From assembly GCA_023266895.1 (NCBI GenBank), contig JAHFOI010000006.1:1-44968 (forward strand): a stretch of 44,968 bases of DNA. Direction: 5' to 3'. Positions 7,906-16,028 of this stretch are shown piece after piece (the stretch's first letter is position 1; each line of letters opens with the position of its first letter). The DNA comes from Candidatus Woesearchaeota archaeon. Lineage in GTDB: Archaea; Nanobdellota; Nanobdellia; Woesearchaeales; ARS49. Under the pieces are notes generated by a model, which had not been told where the DNA came from, made no database searches, and worked only from the letters and a program-made list of their open reading frames with translations. The position numbers and the translations under genes are program-made.

Positions 7906-8313
7906 ATGGTAATCTTATTTGACAGGTATAACTTGCCAGCAGACTTATTTGAAGTAATTTTTGCCACAAGCCAACAAAAAATAGTTGGCAGAGAACTGCT
8001 CAAATACCTGGCGGCAAACAAATCAGAAATTACAAAAACAGAAATGAGTGTGTTTGCCACAAAACTCCACGACGGAGAATGGGAAACCACACTTGACACA
8101 CCACCGTACAAAGGCAAAAAAGTCAAGATGTCCTACAACAAACGCCAATTTTATGACAGAATACTCACGCCAATGAAATCAATGGGACTTATTGACTATG
8201 ATTTGTACAAGAAAACCTATAAGATCAGCAACAAATTCTCCCAAGACATGACACACATTGGTGCACTTTGGAAAGCAGAACTCAAAAAAATGGGAGTGCA
8301 TGAAAAGATTTGA
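7906..8313 (+). CDS. Small winged-helix-like hypothetical protein
   Basis: The 135-aa protein is not from a family I can name. Residues about 55-105 (TPPYKGKKVKMSYNKRQFYD, RILTPMKSMGLIDYD, YKISNKFS) look like a winged helix with a basic recognition helix and a beta-hairpin. A helical N-terminus (VGRELLKYLAAN) precedes it. A DNA-binding role is a reasonable inference. GGTGA upstream of the ATG and its own TATA box support the start. A hairpin directly after the stop closes the unit, so it is a single-gene transcript. Confidence 0.65.
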   Translation: MVILFDRYNLPADLFEVIFATSQQKIVGRELLKYLAANKSEITKTEMSVFATKLHDGEWETTLDTPPYKGKKVKMSYNKRQFYDRILTPMKSMGLIDYDLYKKTYKISNKFSQDMTHIGALWKAELKKMGVHEKI

Positions 8314-8315
8314 TA

Positions 8316-8335
8316 TGCACCTGCTTTTAGGTGCA
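8316..8335 (+). terminator. Hairpin after the winged-helix gene
   Basis: TGCACCT (8316-8322) and AGGTGCA (8329-8335) form a perfect 7-bp stem with a T-rich 6-nt loop, 2 nt after the stop codon and between two convergent genes. It is a likely 3'-end structure. Confidence 0.5.
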
Positions 8336-8399
8336 CGCACAAAAACTATTTTTCACAAGAAAAACATACTACCTATACTAAATCTCAACGAAAACCCCT

Positions 8400-9290
8400 T
8401 TAAATCTTTGTGAGCACTTCAGTTTTTTCGCCAATCAAGAATGTTTTTTCCTCAACAGTTACCATTCCTTTGCTTACCTCAACAAGCGGAGCATACGCAT
8501 GCAACGCACCAGCAGTAACTAATTCACGAATGCCAAGCTTTGCCTTGCCCAATCCCAAACTTTTTGAAATCCAGCGCGTGGTAAATGGCAACGGACCATA
8601 TTCTTTGCCTGCAAATGCAAGCACTTCACGCGCATACTGACTACGCACAGGACGTTGCTTAATCACAGAAAAAAGATTGCAAGACTGGGCTTCAACAACC
8701 ATACCCTTACCTGTTGTAGCAAAAGGCTCAATCGCAATCACCTTGCCAGCTTCTAGCTTAAGCGTGCTGCCAGTTGCGTGATTTGGAATAGTAGGATGAT
8801 CATGAATGACAAACTGAGAAATACCATGCCCTGATAAGTTGCGCACTGGAGCAAAACCGTAACTCGTAATTACTTCCTGAATAGCCTTACCAAGCTCGCC
8901 CAAGGTCATGCCTGGCGCAAGCAGTTTATGAGCTGCAGCCAATGCCTCACGTGATGCTTTCACTAAATCATTGTATTTACCTGAAAGATCAACAGTCAAA
9001 GCATTATCACCCACAAAACCATCCACGTGCGCACCAACATCAAGACAAACAAGCTCATCAGCAAACACAGACACATCATCAGGATCTGGAGTAAAGTGCG
9101 CAGCAACATGATCATTCGCAATCTGCGTAGGCCATGCAGGCAAAGCGCCAAGCGCAACAATTTTTGCATCAACAGCATCACAAACCTCACGCATGATCCC
9201 ACCCTTTTTTATGAGCGACCTACCATAGTCTAATGCTTGCGCAGCAATTGTACCAGCCTTACGCCACTTCTCAAGATCTTCAGGAATCAT
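8400..9290 (-). CDS. map: Methionine aminopeptidase, type II
   Basis: This metalloprotease removes the initiator Met from new proteins. The five metal ligands are visible in order: Asp in CLDVGAHVDG, Asp in GFVGDNALTV, His in NLSGHGISQF, Glu in VIAIEPFA and Glu in MVTVEEKTF. HDHPTIPNH and the C-terminal insert before the last Glu are as in archaeal and eukaryotic type II enzymes. The ATG at 9290 (MIPEDLEKW) is preferred over an in-frame upstream start that would run into the preceding regulator gene. It begins 14 nt after that regulator's stop, so the two are probably co-transcribed. About 296 aa, normal for the family. Confidence 0.95.
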   Translation of the reverse strand: MIPEDLEKWRKAGTIAAQALDYGRSLIKKGGIMREVCDAVDAKIVALGALPAWPTQIANDHVAAHFTPDPDDVSVFADELVCLDVGAHVDGFVGDNALTVDLSGKYNDLVKASREALAAAHKLLAPGMTLGELGKAIQEVITSYGFAPVRNLSGHGISQFVIHDHPTIPNHATGSTLKLEAGKVIAIEPFATTGKGMVVEAQSCNLFSVIKQRPVRSQYAREVLAFAGKEYGPLPFTTRWISKSLGLGKAKLGIRELVTAGALHAYAPLVEVSKGMVTVEEKTFLIGEKTEVLTKI

Positions 9291-9304
9291 ACACACACGA
9301 GAGA

Positions 9305-10330
9305 CTAAGAGTGACTTATAAAGGTGCGCAAAGGTTTTAACTCGCTGACACACTCCTCAGGCACACTAGGACAAAAGTTATACTTGTGCACTTGATAGAT
9401 GTGCAGCACAGAATACTCACGAAGAATATCACTAAACACTGACTTGATTTCCATCATGATATCACGATATTCTTGCGCAGTCGCAACTTCCAGATCAATC
9501 TCAAAATCCCAGGGGCCAAGCACCTTACACAAGTAGACTATATGAGGTTGCGCTGCACAATACTCTGCAAAACCAAGCTCACGACGTTCATCATACTTCT
9601 TCCACGAGAGCAAAATTTTGTAATGCAAATACGGAAACACTGCCTCATTAGGCACAATGTTAAAGTGGCGAATGACTTGCGTGGCTTTCAGCCTAACAAT
9701 GCGTTTTGCCACAGCATCAGGACTTAACCCAACACGCACACCAATTTCAACGCAAGTCTTACGCGCAGCATTAGAAAGTACACTCAATATCTGCCAGTCA
9801 TGCAAATCAAGCGTCACTGTCTCAGAAGGACCACCAAATGCCCATACCTTGCGCCCAAGGTCACGCTTGCGATTCACAAGATAATCACGAGAAAAATATT
9901 CACCACGAATAATAGGTGCAATCTGACGCTCTGCAACAAACTGACTAAACTTTTGCTGAAATTCACGAAGCATACTGTTTAAGGACAACATATCCTGCGA
10001 CCACGTCGCAAAAACAAGATCAAACCTGCCATCACACTGCGCAACCCAAAGCACGTTCGGGTGTTCTACTAAGAACTTTATTATTATCTGCTCTTGGCCC
10101 TTATCACAGTTTTGCAAGCGAATAAAATTCTTGTGGGAAGTAAAACCAAGTTTACCAATATTAATTACTGTGTAAAACCAGGAAATAAATTTTCGTTCTA
10201 TAAGCCGCTGCATGCGAAACCCTACCACTTGCGAAGAAAGACCAACAGTTTTGGCAATCTGAGAAGATGACTGGCGTGCATCACGATCCAATGCACACAA
10301 GATTTTACGATCCTTCAAATCAAGCAACAT
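9305..10330 (-). CDS. Double Lrp/AsnC-like transcription regulator
   Basis: The 341-aa protein is two Lrp-like units in tandem. Each has an N-terminal helix-turn-helix (LDLKDRKILCALDRDARQSS and LDLHDWQILSVLSNAARKT) followed by an alpha/beta ligand-type (RAM) half (WVAQCDGRFDLVFATW and YLCKVLGPWDFEIDLEV). Typical Lrp proteins are one unit of about 150 aa. Fused pairs could act as a built-in dimer with two different DNA-reading heads. It faces divergently from the gene at 10460 and lies directly upstream of map. The effector is unknown. Confidence 0.85.
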   Translation of the reverse strand: MLLDLKDRKILCALDRDARQSSSQIAKTVGLSSQVVGFRMQRLIERKFISWFYTVINIGKLGFTSHKNFIRLQNCDKGQEQIIIKFLVEHPNVLWVAQCDGRFDLVFATWSQDMLSLNSMLREFQQKFSQFVAERQIAPIIRGEYFSRDYLVNRKRDLGRKVWAFGGPSETVTLDLHDWQILSVLSNAARKTCVEIGVRVGLSPDAVAKRIVRLKATQVIRHFNIVPNEAVFPYLHYKILLSWKKYDERRELGFAEYCAAQPHIVYLCKVLGPWDFEIDLEVATAQEYRDIMMEIKSVFSDILREYSVLHIYQVHKYNFCPSVPEECVSELKPLRTFISHS

Positions 10331-10459
10331 AAAAACTTAAAAGTCGCTTTTATTAATAAACTTAGCGTTTTTTGAAAAGAAAAGAGTAAAAAGCTTTATA
10401 TTCTTGATAATCACTCAAAGATAGTAAAAAAGAGCTAGAAAATAGCTACAGGAAGACCT
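10331..10459. promoter_or_regulatory. Divergent promoter region
   Basis: The AT-rich gap between two divergent genes holds a minus-strand TATA box (GTTTATTAATAAAAG, about 10346-10360) for the Lrp-like gene and a plus-strand one (AGCTTTATATTC, about 10391-10402) for the haem-oxygenase-fold gene. The Lrp-like protein could regulate both; no clear operator was identified. Confidence 0.45.
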
Positions 10460-11224
10460 ATGACCACACACTATGAAACATTTAGCACAAAAGAACAGGA
10501 TGTTTGTCAGGCATTTGAAGAAAGTCTGCGTGCTAAAATAGCAACAGTTGACTCACCCACAACCAACCCTGGGTTTTTAAGCGAACACTGCACGTCATTA
10601 CGAAATTATCTTCTTCAGAGAAGACACCTCTCACAAGCATACATACCATGGGTCAATACTGCACTTTGTGGCTTGAACCACTCACGAGACACCCGAGGCA
10701 AAGAAATTCTCAGAGAACTTATACAAGATGAAACACCTGAAGGATTACCAACACATGCAGAAGATCTTGTTGCAGACCTCACGACACTCGGCATTCCTTT
10801 AGAAACAATCCTTGGCACACTTACACACCCCGATACAGAAGAAACCGTGAGAAAACAGCACACACTCATTCAGTATTCTCCTCAAACCTCGTTCAATAAC
10901 CTTCGGATTCTTGTTGCAGTCAGAACTGCCGGAGAATTATTGCCCGGTGCAGAATACGGAATTATCACACCACTTCTTGAGAAGCTCGGTCTTAAAAAAT
11001 CAAGATTTTACAAACCACACTGGTTTCACGACAGAAAAACTGAAGGAACAAATCAGCAAGGAATGACTCACACAGAACTCTTTAGCAGCCTTCTCAAAGA
11101 ACTCATTTGCTCAGAAAAAACTCTTGACACTGCACTCACTACACTCCAAAACGCAGCAGCACAACGTACAGAATTCATAAACGTAACATTCGCAAGATAT
11201 GACATCAAACTAGAAAAAATATGA
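10460..11224 (+). CDS. Haem-oxygenase-fold (TenA/PqqC/CADD-like) protein
   Basis: The 254-aa all-helical protein resembles iron-dependent oxidases of the haem-oxygenase-like superfamily. ILRELIQDET...THAEDLVADLTTLGI has the E...H pattern of the second helix pair. AVRTAGELLPGAEYGIITP is the characteristic helix before the second ligand set. FHDRKTEGTNQQGMTHTELF supplies further Asp/His candidates. The substrate cannot be told. The binding lipoprotein gene starts 9 nt downstream, suggesting co-expression and perhaps use of an imported compound. The fold call is moderately sure; whether it is an oxygenase or a ligand-binding protein is open. Confidence 0.55.
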   Translation: MTTHYETFSTKEQDVCQAFEESLRAKIATVDSPTTNPGFLSEHCTSLRNYLLQRRHLSQAYIPWVNTALCGLNHSRDTRGKEILRELIQDETPEGLPTHAEDLVADLTTLGIPLETILGTLTHPDTEETVRKQHTLIQYSPQTSFNNLRILVAVRTAGELLPGAEYGIITPLLEKLGLKKSRFYKPHWFHDRKTEGTNQQGMTHTELFSSLLKELICSEKTLDTALTTLQNAAAQRTEFINVTFARYDIKLEKI

Positions 11225-11233
11225 GGTGAGCTG

Positions 11234-12376
11234 ATGAAAAACCAAACAATGCTAAAAAACATGACAACCAAAATCCTTGCAAGCACACTTTTCATCCTAC
11301 TCGTGGCATGCAGTCAGACTCCTGAAACAACAATTAATATTGGCTTTATTGGACCACTTACCGGCACAGCTTCAACCTATGGCATACCAGAACTTAATGC
11401 AGCACAAATTGCAATTGATGAACTCAACAGTCAAGGAGGCATCAATGGCAAACACGTAACACTCATTGTTGAAGACGGTAAATGCGATGGTGCAGCAAGC
11501 ACTACTGCTGCCAAAAAACTTATTGAAATAGACCACGTCAGCGCAATCCTTGGCGGCCATTGCAGCACAGAAAGTATGGCAGTCCTGCCAATCACAGAAC
11601 AAAACAACGTATTCCTCATGGCAGGAGCAACAGGCACAGACAAATTCAGTGGCGCAGGACAGTATGCATTCAGAACATTCCCACCAGCAAATATTTTGTA
11701 TGGAAAACTTGCAGAGTTTGCACAGGAACAAGGAACAAAAAGCATTGCAACACTTTCAGACCAAGGACCCTGGCCTCAATCAGTTGTTGGAAACTTTGCC
11801 TCACGATTTAGTCAGCTTGGTGGCAAGGTATTAGCACAAGAAACCTATGCTCCAGGCACAACAGACTTTAGAACCCAACTGCTCAAAATCAAAAACAAAA
11901 ATCCTGATGCAATCATGATCAGCGTGCAAGGACCAGATGCAGCAGCAGGAATAATCAAACAAATGCAAGAACTCAACATGAGTCAGCAAATCTATGGCGA
12001 CGCACTCGTAGTCAGCAAGCCAACATACCAAAAAACCAATGGACTTCTGCCACCAACAGCTATTGGAGGAACAATCCACGTAGACCCTGAAACAAACGAT
12101 CTCACAAAAAACGTGCTGGAAAAATACACTACACGCTTTGGAGAACTAGGACTTGATGCGTTCTACATCACTGAATCCTATGATGGAACAAAAATTGTCG
12201 CAGCACTCATAACAGATTGTGGAAATGACGCAGCATGCATGCGGACACATATTCTTGCCAAAGAATGGCAAGGCGCAAGTGGAGGGTTCACGTTCAATGA
12301 ACAAGGCAATCCCACACCACACATTGCAATCAAGAGAGTGGAAAACAACACTGATGTGTTTTTGTGGAAAGGATGA
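11234..12376 (+). CDS. Branched-chain amino acid-type ABC substrate-binding lipoprotein
   Basis: The 380-aa protein starts with Lys-rich residues and a hydrophobic stretch ending in the lipobox LVAC (ILASTLFILLVACSQ). The LivJ-like fold is clear: INIGFIGPLTGTASTYG, NSQGGINGKHVTLIVEDGKC, AGATGTDKF and the hinge-side TYAPGTTDFRTQLLKIK. Two Cys pairs are seen (KCDG/HCST, DCGNDAACM), also present in the paralogue at 21456. GGTGAG lies 5 nt before the ATG. It sits 9 nt after the haem-oxygenase-fold gene. No transporter membrane or ATPase subunit lies nearby. It is closer to the 21456 protein than to the 1619 protein by eye. Confidence 0.87.
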   Translation: MKNQTMLKNMTTKILASTLFILLVACSQTPETTINIGFIGPLTGTASTYGIPELNAAQIAIDELNSQGGINGKHVTLIVEDGKCDGAASTTAAKKLIEIDHVSAILGGHCSTESMAVLPITEQNNVFLMAGATGTDKFSGAGQYAFRTFPPANILYGKLAEFAQEQGTKSIATLSDQGPWPQSVVGNFASRFSQLGGKVLAQETYAPGTTDFRTQLLKIKNKNPDAIMISVQGPDAAAGIIKQMQELNMSQQIYGDALVVSKPTYQKTNGLLPPTAIGGTIHVDPETNDLTKNVLEKYTTRFGELGLDAFYITESYDGTKIVAALITDCGNDAACMRTHILAKEWQGASGGFTFNEQGNPTPHIAIKRVENNTDVFLWKG

Positions 12377-12493
12377 AAAAAAGGTAAACTACCAAAAAAA
12401 TACAACTACCAACCCTTGTGCCGTTAGCTTTTTAACCTATGACAAGAATTACTAGCTATAGTTTAGCTCGGATATGTCGGAAACAAAACGTGC

Positions 12494-12567
12494 GGGCTTG
12501 TAGTCTAGCTTGGATAGGATACGAGGCTTCGGACCTCGAGACCAGGGTTCAAATCCCTGCAAGCCCG
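12494..12567 (+). tRNA. tRNA-Arg (anticodon TCG)
   Basis: A complete 74-nt cloverleaf: acceptor GGGCTTG/CAAGCCC with discriminator G, D-stem GTCT/GGAT, anticodon stem CGAGG/CCTCG with loop CTTCGGA (TCG at 12529-12531), and T-arm CAGGG-TTCAAAT-CCCTG. It reads CGA and possibly other CGN codons. There is no intron and no encoded CCA. A T-run follows. Its synthetase gene (argS) lies 1.7 kb away. Confidence 0.95.
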
Positions 12568-12603
12568 TTTTGTTTCAGAGCATGAGCGGAAATGCAACAA
12601 TAC

Positions 12604-12987
12604 TTACACTATCATTCTGTAATACAAAGCCCACAAGTTGTCTGAAGGATCTTTGCGCATAAGAACCTGAAGAGAACTGTACAAATTATCTTTGACTTCA
12701 TACATTTGTGCAGCTAAAAACTGTAACACTTCATCAGCAGTTTTTGCTTTGGAACGCTTAGGCAAGCCAAGTTCCATGCGAGGTTGTTGTTCAGCAAAAC
12801 CTTCTAAAGGCAAAGGTTCATGAAGAAATACATTGATTCGTAATAGACTATCCGGCTTTACTGCAGGTTCTTTTTTTTTATGAACGAGAAGTACATCTCT
12901 ACCATTTGCTTTTTCCATTGCTGGAACAAGCCAGTCATCAATAGAATCGTGCATCAAAACACCAGTATAGTCTGGAGAAGTACTCAT
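12604..12987 (-). CDS. Hypothetical protein co-transcribed with alba
   Basis: The 127-aa protein has no family I recognise. Its ATG overlaps the alba stop codon (ATGA), so it is translated from the same mRNA, after S17e and Alba. Visible features are MHDSIDDWLVPAMEKANGR and VLLVHKKKEPAVKPDSLLRI near the N-terminus, a Pro-rich middle (FLHEPLPLEGFAEQQPRM), and a helical C-terminal third (KTADEVLQFLAAQMYEVKD). There is no membrane segment. Its operon position hints at a role in nucleic-acid or translation housekeeping, but this is only context. Confidence 0.65.
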   Translation of the reverse strand: MSTSPDYTGVLMHDSIDDWLVPAMEKANGRDVLLVHKKKEPAVKPDSLLRINVFLHEPLPLEGFAEQQPRMELGLPKRSKAKTADEVLQFLAAQMYEVKDNLYSSLQVLMRKDPSDNLWALYYRMIV

Positions 12988-13265
12988 GTACTCTTCACCA
13001 GCACAATATCAATAGTACTCACCCGAACATCTCTACCTTCTTCATTCTTGAACTGCTCACTATTAATCATGACTGACTGCACTTTTGCCTGCGTGGAAAG
13101 AAAACGCTTGGTCGCAATCTCAGCAACATCAACAGCTTTCGCAATAAACTTGCCTCGCGCCCGAATATGAACTGCTGATGCACCTTTAGTTGTGAATTGC
13201 AACACCGCACCAGTCACGTAATTCATAAACGGCTTAGCGCCAATAAAAAGAAGTCCTTCACTCAT
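12984..13265 (-). CDS. alba: DNA/RNA-binding protein Alba
   Basis: The 93-aa protein matches the Alba family throughout: MSEGLLFIGAKPFMNYV, then SAVHIRARGKFIAKAVDVAE, then IATKRFL, and a C-terminal strand VSTIDIVLVK. Alba dimers coat DNA and bind RNA in archaea, and binding is tuned by Lys modification. The usual acetylated Lys region appears as GAKPFM with one Lys. The ATG at 13265 is chosen over one two codons upstream because the family begins MSE/MSD. It follows S17e by 8 nt and overlaps the next gene by 4 nt. Confidence 0.95.
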   Translation of the reverse strand: MSEGLLFIGAKPFMNYVTGAVLQFTTKGASAVHIRARGKFIAKAVDVAEIATKRFLSTQAKVQSVMINSEQFKNEEGRDVRVSTIDIVLVKST

Positions 13266-13273
13266 ACACACAC

Positions 13274-13471
13274 CTATGCGAGCGCGTCCTTATTCCTCAT
13301 GAGACGCGTCACATAACCTGCAACTGCATTACGAACACGCTTGTTAGGCCGAGAAAGATGTTGAGCAACAACTGGCTTATTTTCATCAAACACAGTCTTT
13401 AACTCATCCCTGTACTCACGCACTATTTGAAACGTGAGACGCTTGATTTGCTGAGTCTTAATTCGTCCCAT
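13274..13471 (-). CDS. rps17e: Small ribosomal subunit protein eS17
   Basis: The 65-aa protein begins MGRIKTQQIKRLTFQIVREY, the eS17 N-terminus, and continues with HLSRPNKRVRNAVAGYVTRL. It is found only in archaeal and eukaryotic ribosomes. The ATG at 13471 is family-consistent. A TATA box (CCTTTATAAACCC, minus strand, about 13489-13501) lies about 20-30 nt upstream, overlapping the end of the preceding gene. This suggests a leaderless or very short-leader transcript for the S17e-Alba-127-aa operon. Confidence 0.93.
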   Translation of the reverse strand: MGRIKTQQIKRLTFQIVREYRDELKTVFDENKPVVAQHLSRPNKRVRNAVAGYVTRLMRNKDALA

Positions 13472-13494
13472 ACCTGAACCAACACAAGATGGGT

Positions 13495-14199
13495 TTATAA
13501 AGGTTGCGAGTCTGCAAATATACAATCAGAAACATCTGATTTAGGCACGTACACACTGGTTTTTAGCTCACGCCATTGTGCAGAAGCCACACCTTTCAGT
13601 AAACCACAAGGACTCACTGCACGAGGCACAGAATCATTCAGTATGCGTGTTTTAAAATTCTCATAAAAAGTAGGATCAAACAACAAACGCATTGACCTCG
13701 CAATACGTCCACCAAGAGTGTCTGGCACATGAATCTCAGATTGCGCAAGCGCGTACAACAAGCCATGATAGGCATTAACCACAGACCTAAATTTTGGAAC
13801 TGCAAACGTTATATCTGAAGAAAGATTTTGAGGAATTCTGAATTTCTCAGCAAGGCTAGAAAAAACCTCATTCGGTTTTCCTTTCCAAAGAACATTTTTG
13901 CTTCCAACTTCCTCAAGCACTACATTTTCAGATAAACCACTGGTTTTTGCTGCAAGAGAACTTATCACTCGCATGGGCTTTGCAACAGACTCTGGCCACT
14001 CAGCTGACGAAATAACTAATACACCAGGACGAACAATCATTTTACCAGATAAGTGGCCAATAGGAGCAAACCTCTGTTCATTACTAAGATATGCTCCAAA
14101 CGGAAACTCATACCGCAGCACAACACCCTCACCAAAACAAGGAGGCACTGGTGTTTGATCAGATTGATAAAAATTCAGCACAACAGAAGGCAATGTCAT
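13495..14199 (-). CDS. Hypothetical protein
   Basis: The 234-aa protein is not recognised. The start is set at MTLPSVVLNF because GGTGA lies 6 nt before that ATG; a GTG two codons upstream is a weaker choice. It looks globular and soluble: a beta-rich N-terminal half (VVLRYEFPFGAYLS, GVLVISSAEWPES) and a helical C-terminal half (FRSVVNAYHGLLYALAQSE, GRIARSMRLLF). No signal peptide or membrane helix is seen. It lies between argS and the S17e operon, and the S17e TATA box lies at its very end. No function is proposed. Confidence 0.65.
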   Translation of the reverse strand: MTLPSVVLNFYQSDQTPVPPCFGEGVVLRYEFPFGAYLSNEQRFAPIGHLSGKMIVRPGVLVISSAEWPESVAKPMRVISSLAAKTSGLSENVVLEEVGSKNVLWKGKPNEVFSSLAEKFRIPQNLSSDITFAVPKFRSVVNAYHGLLYALAQSEIHVPDTLGGRIARSMRLLFDPTFYENFKTRILNDSVPRAVSPCGLLKGVASAQWRELKTSVYVPKSDVSDCIFADSQPL

Positions 14200-14294
14200 G
14201 TTCACTCACCACTGTTTGTATGGCATGGTGATTAAAAAAGCTTGCGCAAAAAACCACTAAATAATCACCCAAAAAAAACAGATTACACAATCAC

Positions 14295-15977
14295 TCACAT
14301 TACTGTTGGTGCTTCAATACCAAGCAAGCCAAGACCATTTGCCAACACTTGACCAACAGCACGTAAAAGATGCAGACGAGCATCACGCAATTCATGCACT
14401 GCAGTAAGTACAGGGCACTGCGCATACCATGCATTCAAGCCAGTAGCGACTTTAAGCAGATACTGACAAAGTGTGTGAATATCATAACGCACACAAGAAT
14501 CTTGCACAACCACAGGAAACCCTGCCACATGAGAAAGCAATTCTTTCTCGGTTTGATGAATCAGCAATGACGCATCAACTTTTTTTGGAAAAGTGTCTGC
14601 TTTTTCCAAAATACTACAAATACGCGCATACGCATACTGCACATACGGACCAGTCTCTCCTTCAAATGAAATAGATTCCTTGGGGTCATACAACAAGTCC
14701 TTTACAGGATCAATGCGCAACATGAAAAACGTGAGCGCACCAAGACCAATAGCATGCGCGCGAGCAGCACAATCCTTTTCAGAAATATCAGGATGGCGTT
14801 TTTTCACTTCATCAGCTGCTAATTGTTTCATTTCTGCCATGATGTCATCTGCATCAACCACTTGACCAGTACGACTTTTCATCTTACCCTCAGGAAGATG
14901 CACCATGCCATAACTAAAATGATAAATCTTATCCGCCCACCCATACCCTAACTTTTTCAGCACTGCCTTTAGCTGTTGAAAATGAAGATTTTGCTCTGAT
15001 GCAACCACATGAACCATCTGATCAAGTTTGAACTCAGTAAAACGAAGAAGAGCCAGATACATATCCTGAGTGATGTACAAACACGTGCCGTCATTGCGCA
15101 TCAAGATTTTTTCAGGCAAAGGATCAATCACTGCCTTAACCGCACCATCTTCAGTCTTCACAAATGCACCTGATGCAAGCCCCTGCTCAACAAGTTTTTT
15201 TCCACCAGTCCAAATCTGGCTTTCGTAATAATACTTATCAAACGAAATGCCCATTTCAGCATATGTTGTGCGAAAGCCATCCATGCACCATTTTCTGAGC
15301 TTTTTCCAGAGCACAAGAGTTTTTTTATCACTTGCCTCCCATTTTCTCAACAGCTCTTGCGCCTGTTCCTCAAGTTCTGGCTTTTTTTCTGCAGCCTGAC
15401 AAAATTGCACATACAAGTCCCCAACAAAATGATCAGGCTTTTTGTGCACTGACTCAGGAGTCTTTCCTTTATTCCACAAATCATACGCCAGCATTGCTTT
15501 ACAAATATGTACCCCGCGATCATTCACAAGATTCGCCTTTATAACCTTAAAACCATTCGCGCGCCACAAATTCGCAGCAGTTCTCCCTAACACATTATTG
15601 CGCACATGACCTAAATGCAAAGGCTTGTTTGTGTTCGGGCTAGAAAATTCTATCATTACACTCTTGCCTTTGCCTGATTTGTTCGTTCCATATTTTTCTT
15701 TTTGCTTGAGCACAAGAGCCAATACATACTCTTGAGTCTTTTTTTTATTCAGCACAAAATTAACATACGCACCTTGAGGTATGATTTGAGAAACCCATAG
15801 GTTGGGCTTGAGCTTTTTTGCGAACTCTTGGGCAATAATCTGAGGTGCTTTTTTTAATTCCTTTGCATACTGAAAACAAGGCAATGCAAAATCACCAAAA
15901 CGTGGATCAGGCACTTCTAAACCATCAGCAGAAATGCCTGCCTTCTTCAATACTGCAAACACTTTTTCTTCAAACAT
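14295..15977 (-). CDS. argS: Arginyl-tRNA synthetase
   Basis: The 560-aa class I synthetase charges tRNA-Arg. Signature parts are visible: the N-terminal tRNA-binding domain (VPDPRFGDFALPCF), the HIGH-type motif HLGHVRNNVLGRT preceded by EFSSPNTNKPL, NDRGVHICKAML, and the region LPEGKMKSRTG where ArgRS often lacks a standard KMSKS. The C-terminal anticodon-binding DALR domain ends with LANGLGLLGIEAPTVM. The ATG at 15977 (MFEEKV) is chosen because the upstream in-frame codons read as Cys/Ser-rich non-family sequence. It lies 51 nt after the protease gene on the same strand. Confidence 0.96.
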   Translation of the reverse strand: MFEEKVFAVLKKAGISADGLEVPDPRFGDFALPCFQYAKELKKAPQIIAQEFAKKLKPNLWVSQIIPQGAYVNFVLNKKKTQEYVLALVLKQKEKYGTNKSGKGKSVMIEFSSPNTNKPLHLGHVRNNVLGRTAANLWRANGFKVIKANLVNDRGVHICKAMLAYDLWNKGKTPESVHKKPDHFVGDLYVQFCQAAEKKPELEEQAQELLRKWEASDKKTLVLWKKLRKWCMDGFRTTYAEMGISFDKYYYESQIWTGGKKLVEQGLASGAFVKTEDGAVKAVIDPLPEKILMRNDGTCLYITQDMYLALLRFTEFKLDQMVHVVASEQNLHFQQLKAVLKKLGYGWADKIYHFSYGMVHLPEGKMKSRTGQVVDADDIMAEMKQLAADEVKKRHPDISEKDCAARAHAIGLGALTFFMLRIDPVKDLLYDPKESISFEGETGPYVQYAYARICSILEKADTFPKKVDASLLIHQTEKELLSHVAGFPVVVQDSCVRYDIHTLCQYLLKVATGLNAWYAQCPVLTAVHELRDARLHLLRAVGQVLANGLGLLGIEAPTVM

Positions 15978-16028
15978 AGAATTGCCAGAGCAGGAATTAT
16001 TTATAAAGGTATGGCTACAAAAAAACAC

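Noticed and set aside
14870-14910. Loss of the KMSKS motif in ArgS as a sign of inactivity
   Set aside because: Many arginyl-tRNA synthetases lack a standard KMSKS; HIGH and all other core parts are intact.
12494-15977. Functional link between tRNA-Arg and argS from proximity
   Set aside because: They are on opposite strands with three transcription units between; closeness is likely chance.
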